Source of the DNA: Owenia fusiformis
Lineage: Eukaryota > Annelida > Polychaeta > Sabellida > Oweniidae
Length of the DNA: 64,000 bases
Assembly: GCA_903813345.2 (NCBI GenBank)
Contig: CAIIXF020000001.1
Span: 24,913,915 to 24,977,914 of the forward strand
Direction of reading: 5' to 3'
In this document: positions 43,101 to 55,100 of the stretch, piece by piece
Numbering within the stretch: the first letter of the stretch is position 1
Layout of the letters: each line of letters opens with the position of its first letter
Program-made: the position numbers and the translations under genes
The notes under the pieces: model-generated
The model's database searches: none
Told to the model about the DNA's origin: nothing
The model's input: only the letters and a program-made list of their open reading frames with translations

Positions 43101-46100
43101 TACAGTGGCTGACGCAACTACGGCAGATACTACAGCAGCTGATTCTACAACTACAGTGGCTGACACAACTACAGCTGATGCTACAACAACAGTTGCTGAT
43201 GCAAAAACGGCTGATGTTACAACAACAGTAGCTGACACAACTACAGTGGCTGACGCAACTACGGCAGATACTACAGCAGCTGATGCTACAACTACAGTGG
43301 CTGACACAACTACAGCTGATGCTACAACAACAGTTGCTGATGCAACAACGGCTGATGTTACAACAACAGTAGCTGGCACAACTACAGTGGCTGACGCAAC
43401 TACGGCAGATACTACAGCAGCTGATGCTACAACTACAGTGGCTGACACAACAACAGCTGATGCTACAACAACTTTTGCTGATGCTACAACGGCTGATGTT
43501 ACAACAACAGTAGCTGACACAACTACAGTGGCTGACGCAACTACGGCAGATACTACAGCAGCTGATGCTACAAGTACAGTGGCTGACACAACTACAGCTG
43601 ATGCTACAACAACAGTTGCTGATGCAACAACGGCTGATGCTACAACAACAGTAGCTGACACAACTACAGTGGCTGACGCAACTACGGCAGATACTACAGC
43701 AGCTGATGCTACAACAACAGAGGCTGACACATTTTCAGGTGATGCTACAACAACAGTTGCTGATGCAACAACGGGTGATGTTACAACAACAGTAGCTGAC
43801 ACAACTACAGTGGTTGACGCAACTACGGCAGATACTACAGCAGCTGATGCTACAACTACAGTGGCTGACACAACTACAGCTGATGCTACAACAACAGTTG
43901 CTGATGCAAAAACGGCTGATGTTACAACAACAGTAGCTGACACAACTACAGTGGCTGACGCAACTACGGCAGATACTACAGCAGCTGATGCTACAACTAC
44001 AGTGGCTGACACAACTACAGCTGATGCTACAACAACAGTTGCTGATGCAACAACGGCTGATGTTACAACAACAGTAGCTGACACAACTACAGTGGCTGAC
44101 GCAACTACGGCAGATACTAAAGCAGCTGATGCTACAAGTACAGTGGCTGACACAACTACAGCTGATGCTACAACAACAGTTGCTGATGCAACAACGGCTG
44201 ATGTTACAACAACAGTAGCTGACACAACTACAGTGGCTGACGCAACTACGGCAGATACTACAGCAGCTGATGCTACAACTACAGTGGCTGACACAACTAC
44301 AGCTGATGCTACCACAACAGTTGCTGATGCAACAACGGCTGATGTTACAACAACAGTAGCTGACACAACTACAATGGCTGACGCAACTACGGCAGATACT
44401 ACAGCAGCTGATGCTACAACAACAGTGGCTGACACAACTACAGAGGCTGACGCAACTACGGCAGATACTACAGCAGCTGATGCTACAACTACAGTGGCTG
44501 ACACAACTACAGCTGATGCTACAACAACAGTTGCTGATGCTACAACGGCTGATGTTACAACAACAGTAGCTGACACAACTACAGTGGCTGACGCAACTAC
44601 GGCAGATACTACAGCAGCTGATGCTACAACTACAGTGGCTGACACAACTACAGCTGATGCTACAACAACAGTTGCTGATGCAACAACGGCTGATGCTACA
44701 ACAACAGTAGCTGACACAACTACAGTGGCTGACGCAACTACGGCAGATACTACAGCAGCTGATGCTACAACAACAGAGGCTGACACATTTTCAGGTGATG
44801 CTACAACAACAGTTGCTGATGCAACAACGGCTGATGTTACAACAACAGTAGCTGACACAACTCCAGTGGCTGACGCAACTACGGCAGATACTACAGCAGC
44901 TGATGCTACAACTACAGTGGCTGACACAACTACAGCTGATGCTACAACAACAGTTGCTGATGCAACAACGGCTGATGCTACAACAACAGTAGCTGACACA
45001 ACTACAGTGGCTGACGCAACTACGGCAGATACTACAGCAGCTGATGCTACAACAACAGAGGCTGACACATTTTCAGGTGATGCTACAACAACAGTTGCTG
45101 ATGCAACAACGGCTGATGTTACAACAACAGTAGCTGACACAACTACAGTGGCTGACGCAACTACGGCAGATACTACAGCAGCTGATGCTACAACTACAGT
45201 GGCTGACACAACTACAGCTGATGCTACAACAACAGTTGCTGATGCAAAAACGGCTGATGTTACAACAACAGTAGCTGACACAACTACAGTGGCTGACGCA
45301 ACTACGGCAGATACTACAGCAGCTGATGCTACAACTACAGTGGCTGACACAACTACAGCTGATGCTACAACAACAGTTGCTGATGCAACAACGGCTGATG
45401 TTACAACAACAGTAGCTGGCACAACTACAGTGGCTGACGCAACTACGGCAGATACTACAGCAGCTGATGCTACAACTACAGTGGCTGACACAACAACAGC
45501 TGATGCTACAACAACTTTTGCTGATGCTACAACGGCTGATGTTACAACAAAAGTAGCTGACACAACTACAGTGGCTGACGCAACTACGGCAGATACTACA
45601 GCAGCTGATGCTACAACTACAGTGGCTGACACAACTACAGCTGATGCTACAACAACAGTTCCTGATGCAACAACGGCTGATGTTACAACAACAGTAGCTG
45701 ACACAACTACAGTGGCTGACGCAACTACGGCAGATACAACAGCAGCTGATGCTACAACAACAGAGGCTGACACATTTTCAGGTGATGCTACAACAACAGT
45801 TGCTGATGCAACAACGGCTGATGTTACAACAACAGTAGCTGACACAACTACAGTGGCTGATGCAACTACGGCAGATACTACAGCAGCTGATGCTACAACT
45901 ACAGTGGCTAACACAACTACAGCTGATGCTACAACAACAGTTGCTGCTGCAACAACGGCTGATGTTACAACAACAGTAGCTGACACAACTACAGTGGCTG
46001 ACGCAACTACGGCAGATACTACAGCAGCTGATGCTACAAGTACAGTGGCTGACACAACTACAGCTGATGCTACAACAACAGTTGCTGATGCAACAACGGC

Positions 46101-49100
46101 TGATGTTACAACAACAGTAGCTGACACAACTACAGCAGCTGATGCTACAACTACAGTGGCTGACACAACTGCAGCTGATGCTACAACTACAGTGGCTGAC
46201 GCAACTACGGCAGATTTTACAGCAGCTGATGCTACAAGTACAGTGGCTGACACAACTACAGCTGATGCTACAACAACAGTTGCTGATGCAACAACGGCTG
46301 ATGTTACAACAACAGTAGCTGACACAACTACAGTGGCTGACGCAACTACGGCAGATACTACAGCAGCTGATGCTACAACTACAGTGGCTGACACAACTGC
46401 AGCTGATGCTACAACAACAGTTGCTGATGCAACAACGGCTGATGTTACAACAGCAGTTGCTGACACAACTATAGTGGCTGACGCAACTACGGCAGATACT
46501 ACAGCAGCTGATGCTACAAGTACAGTGGCTGACACAACTACAGCTGATGCTACAACAACAGTTGCTGATGCAACAACGGCTGATGTTACAACAACAGTAG
46601 CTGACACAACTACAGTGGCTGACGCAACTACGGCAGATACTACAGCAGCTGATGCTACAACTACAGTGGCTGACACAACTGCAGCTGATGCTACAACAAC
46701 TGTTGCTGATGCAACAACGGCTGATGTTACAACAGCAGTTGCTGACACAACTACAGTGGCTGACGCAACTACGGCAGATACTACAGCACCTGATGCTACA
46801 AGTGCAGTGGCTGACACAACTACAGCTGATGCTACAACAACAGTTGCTGATGCAACAACGGCTGATATTAAAACAACAGTAGCTGACACAACTACAGTGG
46901 CTGACGCAACTACGGCAGATACTACAGCAGTTGATGCTACAACAACAGTTGCTGATGCAACAACGGCTGATGTTACAACAACAGTAGCTGACACAACTAC
47001 ATTGGCTGACGCAACTACGGCAGATACTAAAGCAGCTGATGCTACAACTACAGTGGCTGACACAACTGCAGCTGATGCTACAACAACAGTTGCTGATGCA
47101 ACAACGGCTGATGTTACAACAGCAGTTGCTGACACAACTACAGTGGCTGACGCAACTACGGCAGATTCTACAGCAGCTGATGCTACAAGTACAGTGGCTG
47201 ACACAACTACAGCTGATGCTACAACAACAGTTGCTGATGCAACAACGGCTGATGTTACAACAACAGTAGCTGACACAACTACAGTGGCTGACGCAACTAC
47301 GGCAGATACTACAGCAGCTGATGCTACAACTACAGTGGCTGACACAACTGCAGCTGATGCTACAACAACAGTTGCTGATGCAACAACGGCTGATGTTACA
47401 ACAGCAGTTGCTGACACAACTACAGTGGCTGACGCAACTACGGCAGATTCTACAGCAGCTGATGCTACAAGTACAGTGGCTGACACAACTACAGCTGATG
47501 CTACAACAACAGTTGCTGATGCAACAACGGCTGATGTTACAACAACAGTAGCTGACACAACTACAGTGGCTGACGCAACTACGGCAGATACTACAGCAGC
47601 TGATGCTACAACTACAGTGGCTGACACAACTGCAGCTGATGCTACAACAACAGTTGCTGATGCAACAACGGCTGATGTTACAACAGCAGTTGCTGACACA
47701 ACTACAGTGGCTGACGCAACTAAGGCAGATACTACAGCAGCTGATGCTACAACTACAGTTACTGACACAACTTTAGCTGATGCTACAACAACAGTAGCTG
47801 ACAAAACAACAGTTGCTGATGCTACAACAACAGTTGCTGATGCAACAACGGCTGATGTTACAACAACAGTAGCTGACACAACTACAGTGGCTGACGCAAC
47901 TATGGCAGAAACTAAAGCAGCTGATGCTACAACTACAGTGGCTGACACAACTTTAGCTGATGCTACAACAACAGCTGCTGATGATACAACAACAGCTGCT
48001 GATGCAACAACGGCTGATGTAACAACAACAGTAGCTGACACAACTACAGTGGCTGACGCAACTACAGCAGATACTACAGCAGTTGATGCTACAACTACAG
48101 TGGCTGACATAACTTCAGCTGATGCTACAACAGCAGTTGCTGATGCAACAACGGCTGATGTTACAAGAGCAGTTGCTGACACAACTACAGTGGCTGGCGC
48201 AACTGTGGCAGATAGTACAACAGCTGATGCAACAACTACAATGGCTGACCCAACTACAGCTGATGCTACAACAGTTGCTCAAGCAACAACGACTGATGTG
48301 ACAACAACAGTAGCTGATAAAACTACAGTGGCTGACGCAACTACGGCAGATACTACATCAGCTGATACTACAACACCAGTTGATGGCACAACTACATTGT
48401 CTGACAAAACTACGGCAGATACTACAGCATCACATGACATAACTACAGAGGCTGATACAACTACAGCTGATGCTACAACAAGAGTTACCGATGCAACAAC
48501 GGCTGATGTTACAAAAATAACAGCTGAAACAACTACAGTGGCTGATGCAATTACTGCAGACACTACCTCAGCTGATGCTACAACTATAGTGGCTGTCAAA
48601 AGTACAGCTGATGCTACAACAGTTGATGATGCAACGACATCTGATGTTACAACAACAGTTGTAGATACAACTACAGTGGCTGATGCAACTAAGGCAGATC
48701 CTACACCAGCTGATGCTACAACTATAATGGCTGACACAACTACAGCTGATGCTATAACAACAGTTGCAGATGCAACAACAACTGATGTTACAACAACACG
48801 AGCTGACACAACTACAGTAGCTGACGCAACTAGGACAGATACTACAGCAGCTGATGCTACAACTACAGTGGGTATCACAACCACAGCTGATGCTACAACA
48901 ACATATGCTAATGCAACAATGGCTGATGTTACAACAGTTGCTGATGAAACAGCGGCTGATGTTACAATAATTGCTTACACTACTACAGTGTCTGACGCAA
49001 CTACGGCAGATACTACAGCATCTGATGCTACAACTACAGTGGCTGTTTCAACTACAGATGATGCAACAACAACAGTGGCATCACCAACAACGGCTGGTGT

Positions 49101-52100
49101 TACAATAACTGCAGCAGCTGATGCTACAACTTCAGTGGTTGACACAACTACAGCTGATGTTACACCGACAGTTGCTGATGTTACAACTTCAGGAGTTGAA
49201 ACAACTACAGTTGATCCTACAACAGTTGCTGATAAAACTACAGCTGATGCTACAACAGTTACAGTTACAACTAAAGCTGATGCTACAACAGTTGCAGTTA
49301 CAACTACAGCTGATGCTACAACAACAGTTGCACTTACAACTACAGTCGATGCTTCAACCACACTGGCAGATATTACAACAGCTGATGCTACAACAACAGT
49401 TTCTGATAAAACTACAGCTGGTGCTACAACAGTGGCAGAAACTACAACAGCTGGTGCTAAAACAACATTAGCTGATACAACAACTATAGCTGTTACAACA
49501 GTTACAATTCCTACTACAACAGCAGCATCAATACTGCAGAATAGTATGTATATTCAAATATATCTAACTACCAATCAGATACATATGGATTTCCTCCATT
49601 TATTCAAGTTTCAGATAATTAATTTTGACTAAAATAATTCGACTGGTCAGCACAATTGCAAAGTTAGCACACAAAGCAGTCGTTTAGGGGCTTCTTCATT
49701 TGTGAGTAGATAAGTGAATAAGTGATGTGGCTTGACATGCGAAAAAGTCCAGGGGTGTTTTAATTGTGCTTTCCTATCGCCAGATCCCTCTTTAAGCTAC
49801 TTGTATTCATACAATGTAGACCATTCAGCTGATGATATGTGACAGCCAAAATCCATTCTCAATGGCCATTAGAGTTTGAAAGGGTCAAAATCCATCCACA
49901 ATACTGGTCCATAAAACACAAAAATTCACAATGACCAACAGGAATAAACTATGGCTCATTAATATCAATATCTGCACTCATTCGCATCGCTCACTCTTTC
50001 AGATATTGATATCAACTCGTGAATAAAAATGATATCACTCAAAATCATAGGATATCCTATACATATTTTATGATGGCTAGTTTGGCAATTTCTTCTTGAG
50101 CAGAAGTCTTCTTACAACAAGTTATCGCCTTATAAAATTAGAACAAGATCCCACGACAATTATCACCAAGATTGCTGGAAAAATGGAATGGTTGAATGAG
50201 ATGATGGATGCTTCATCTATACATATTTCATTTGGAAGGAAAATGAAATAGACATGTGATACAGAAACCATGTAAAGTGTTATATCTCAGCATGATATAT
50301 ATGACTTATCTCTTTTTTTTCCAGGGACGGGTGCAATGTACCCATATGGCAGTGATACTGGAGATACTCAGTTAAAAGTACCTTCTTGGGATGAACCTGA
50401 AAAATTCAAGCTAGAGATGCCTTTCCCATTCTTCAATAAGATGCAAACAAAATTTTATGTAAGCAATATTTCAAATTCACTATAAATAACTGTGGCTTAC
50501 TTTATTATTTTTAGACTTTTAGATATATGAAATACATGTAGCTCTGAACATGGCCATTTACAACAGATAAAAGCATTTAAGCCGGTTTCAAACTACAAAT
50601 CAAAAAGTAGACACTGCAGAGTAGATCTTTTTTCAGTATATTTGAAATAATTCATCTTAAATTTCAGTTGAGTGTGCATGGCTTTTTGAGTTTCACAGAG
50701 AATATGGATAACTACAAGCCACAGGCCTTCCCTGTTGGGGACAGTATAAGTGCAATTGCACCATTTTGGACTCCACAAGATCATCTTGTATCTTTTGAAG
50801 TACTTCAAAATCTGTCAGTAGAAGCAGTTCCTTCACAGCTTCAAGAGGCAATTAATGCTACTGTTAATACAGATCAACCAGGCCAAGTATATTTCAAACA
50901 GTACTATCGTTATGGGACACAGGCTTCTTTTTATACCCTTGAGTTGTTAGACGCAATAGGAATTGAGATCAGTAAATACACAGCAACACAGTTTCAAGCA
51001 AACCTGGCAGTTGTTGCCACTTGGAAAGATGTAACACCAGAGCCATACTGGCACTATTCTGGGAGTCAGGTAACTAACTATTATTTACTTGTTTTTTTTA
51101 TCATTAAAACTGTATAATGCAGTGATTTTTCCAGCAACAAAGAAGATGCCCTGTTGCAAATTTGAAATTTACAAATGCCACAAATATGTTTGCAAATGAG
51201 CTAGACGCTCACTCCTGAGATATTTTGACCAAAAAGGCTTAAACAGGGATGTCAAAAAAGTCTCTCTTACATTCCTATCATTTTTTCAGAATGCTACATA
51301 CCAATTAATCATAGTAAGTGACCTAACAAAGGCTTATGCTATGATTATCTATGACAAAATTAACTTTGGTGGTAACTACCAAAACTTCAGACAGGCATAC
51401 AATGGATTCACTGATGGAAATAACTTCAACTACTATAACACATTTGTCTCTGGAACCGGAGCAATGTTTTTCCTTGACCAGATACAAGGGAATACTGGTA
51501 AGTTTTATTGGCTCAATAATTATGTTAAATGTGTTGTTGAAGGAGAAATCAAAGAATTTGAATGGAATTCAATATGATAAATGACTATCAAACATCCTAG
51601 TGTTACAAACGCTTATAAACTCAAGATTGTAAGTATACTTTAATTTGCAGGTGAGATAGGGAAATGGTTGTTTCCACTGTTCCACAGCTATGAAACAGCA
51701 GATGAAAACTATGCACAGCAATGTATAGAATGGTTTAACACACAAGATAGCAATGCAGTTTTAACTGCCAACACAGAACTACACGATTGTCCATGTAGGC
51801 TCGATCAGGCTCTTATAGATCCCCGCTTCAAACCATCAGCTTCGATTTCCAGTGAGAAACTATGTGTTGTAACAACATTTGCATCAAGCACTAATGCAGG
51901 AAGGGTAAGTCCACAAACTTTACACTTACTATAAAATTCATGATTGTATGGGGATGTATCTTTAAGACACTGTGTTAAATGAATAGAATAATGTATCATA
52001 GTATCAATTAATAGGTGATCATTAAACATGTATCTTATTGCTCACCTGTCAAGTGATTAGTTTTTGAAAACCTTGAATCTTCCCCAATTTAGCAAACCAG

Positions 52101-55100
52101 ATTTTATCCACATTTTTTCGAATTGTTGTTTAACTTTTGAAACTCCAATTTTCTCCTGACATTTTTTAGAAACCCTGATTTTCTCCAGATTTTTTTCTAT
52201 AAATCTGGGTTTTCTCCAAATTTTTCACAAAATGAACCCCGAGTTCTTTCCAAACACCCATGATTTAAAATAAAAATATATCTTTCTTTTCTTGACATGT
52301 TTGTTGGTGGTTTTCAGGAATGTTGCTACAGTTGGTTAGATGGTGCATTGAACATTGATCAAACAAATGCAGGTTTCCTCCAGCTATACCATGAAGATTA
52401 CTATAATGAAGAGCACCAACGTGAAGATAAGCTCCCCTATTCATGGTGTTGTGAAAACAGTCAACTCTGTGACTATTATGAATTGGCCAGACCAATATCT
52501 ACCAGTGAAAACTATATTCCTCTATCAGGTAATATTAGGTCAACTCTTTAAATGTTTTATCACTGAATATCAGACTCTGAATGAGTCATTCTACAAAGGA
52601 TGGCGAAATGCAATGAATTATAAAACGCAAAGACAACTATATTTCTAATAGCAAAATGCTTGCACCAAATTAAAAAAAATGTTTAAACAACAACTATCAC
52701 TATATTTGTTAATTTAGCAACCTACAGTATTGGAGACCCTCACATAGAAACATTAGATGGGTTTTACTACACATTTAATGGACTTGGAGAATACATACTA
52801 CTAGATACTGACAATGTTATGCTCCAAGGCCGAACTGGGATAGTATCTTTAAGCAATAGTACTAACCATACAGCCACAGTATGGAATGCCTTTGCTGCAC
52901 AAGAAAACTCCTCAGACCAGCTTCAGGTGACCATCAGTGAAGACAAAAAAGGTAATAATAGTATGATGTATGCAATTTACATAGTATACTATATGACAAT
53001 TAATGGCATTTGCAGCCTGCAATCACAATTTGCAGTGTCATAGACAGGATCTTCAATAGCTCAGAAAAAATCTAGTCAAAAGGGATGTAAACTCTTATTA
53101 TGTATGAATGATGTGTCTTCAATAAAATTGCCTTGCCTGATTCATGCCTGGGTATGCCCCTAATTTAGAATGTAGAGCATGATATTAGACTAGCTTATCA
53201 TAATTGTTGAGTAAAATTCATATGTTGTTCACCCACAGGTCTGGAAGTGTATGTGGAAGAAGACCTTGTACCCATAGCCAACCTTTTGAATTCAGTGAAT
53301 GTAGATGATGGAGTATTCAAGAATTTGTTCTTGCAAATGAATTCTTCAACAACTCTTACTGCTTCCTTTAAATCAGGTAAGTCCATATTAGTTACTAAGA
53401 AACACATTACAACTAGTTATTCTGAGTTGCCACATAGATGTGGTTTGTATTTGTATTCAAACATAATCCCATAATGTTCCACATCATCAGAAAAGGCTAA
53501 AAGGTATTAACATGTGTATATCTTATTCAGGGTTTTCTCTTACTGTGAGTGTCAGCGCAGAGATGCTACATCTCTCTGTTACTTTACCAGCTGGTATTCC
53601 ATCCAAAGGTCTACTTGGTAATGTGAATGGGAACATAACTGATGATCTTACACTCCCAGATGGCGCATTGGTTCCTATAACTGCAAATGAGTCAGAGATA
53701 TTTGAATATGGTCAAGCCTGTAAGTATTTGATAAAAGATTTATTTGAATTAACTTTTTATAATCTATACAATATTTGCCAAATTTGCACATTTTGGATTA
53801 CTGTATATTTTCTTGATTACCATTGATTGATGCTGACACTGAAACATGTCTATTCAATTCTGCAGGGCAAGTAACCAACATCACTAGTATTTTCTGGTAC
53901 CTTAGTGGTCAATCTATGGACACCTTCTATGACCCAAACTTCAAACCAGCATTCCTATCAGACTTCAGTGATTCAGAGAGGAAACAAGCAGAACAACTAT
54001 GTGGCTCCCCTCAGTTGGTAGACTGTATTTATGACTATTTAGTCACGCAAAATGAAATTGTTGCGAATAATACAAAACAGTTACATGTGCAGGAAGAAAT
54101 CATTGAGGAGACCATAGGTATGATTAGATAAAAAATGTGAAAATTAATTGTAACTGCTCCAGATTCACATATATGAATACAATATACATTATAAGCACAA
54201 ATGCCAAAGGGAAGGGTGACTAAAAATTTTAAAGAAACCCAACAAGAAAAGCAAACTGTAAGTGTAAATCTGTCGTAAGAAAAGTAGACCCTATATATCC
54301 CAAAACCATAATCTAACGTGAAAAGAAACAATGTCTAACATCCCCCTCCCCCCTCCAATCGAGAAGATGTTTTAACCAAAAGTCACAATAGGAAGGTGTC
54401 AATAATATATAAATCTGATTAAGGTAGTATGTCTTGCTTGCAGAAAACTCCTCTCCAACCTTGAGTTTACCGTCTGTAATAAGTGCAACAGTTGACAAGT
54501 TGATTAACTTTACAATCGATGTCAATGACATAGACTCTGACCCTGTTGACATCACATTTGAAACGGATGCATCAGGAGCAGTGTTCAATACAACCACAAA
54601 AAACTTCTTTTGGACACCAAAGGATACTAGCCCTGTATCAATAAGGTATGCTAGATAATATACTTTTATGTACTCACTATAAATCATTCTAGTATATTCC
54701 TCTCCACCATTTCATTATTCTTACAAAAATGCCTCTTATCGCAGTTTCCAAATGAAAGTAAATTACTATTGATTAATATATGTGTATGTGTTTCAGATTC
54801 TATGCTACAGACAACAAAGGGGCTAGATCACCCACATATAGAGTGTATGTCCAAATGTGCAATGGTTGTTCCGACCAGGGTCGGTGTGACTTCATTTTTC
54901 TTGAATCAGTAAACCAAACATCTAGCTTCAGTAAAGTAGACTGTGACTGTGACATTGGATGGGAAGGTAAGATCTGTTTTCTCAATTAAAACATGTATGA
55001 AATAATACATTTCAAAGTTTTGATGAAATCAGTATGCATGAGGCTTTCACAATAATTCTCTGGGTTCACAATAAAACCAGACAGAAATGAAATATAGCAC

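Noticed and set aside
25874-47551. Many ~76-codon Gln/Leu-rich + frames spaced 282 bp apart
   Set aside because: Out-of-frame readings of the 141-bp unit, ended at the same CAGTAG each time.
27957-48182. Giant - strand open frame (and those at 8852-10000, 10067-12184, 12230-13588, 25785-27944)
   Set aside because: These are the antisense of the mucin repeat. They are open only because the unit lacks stops in that frame, and they have no start context, splice structure or domain of their own.
1-49543. CRISPR-like or centromeric satellite interpretation of the arrays
   Set aside because: There are no unique spacers, and every length change is a multiple of three with the frame open throughout. 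The ends join a membrane-mucin gene, so this is a coding minisatellite.
51341-51584. Second frame overlapping the NIDO exon (51351-51584)
   Set aside because: It is the +1 shadow of the NIDO exon, whose true frame matches the neighbouring exons and the domain.
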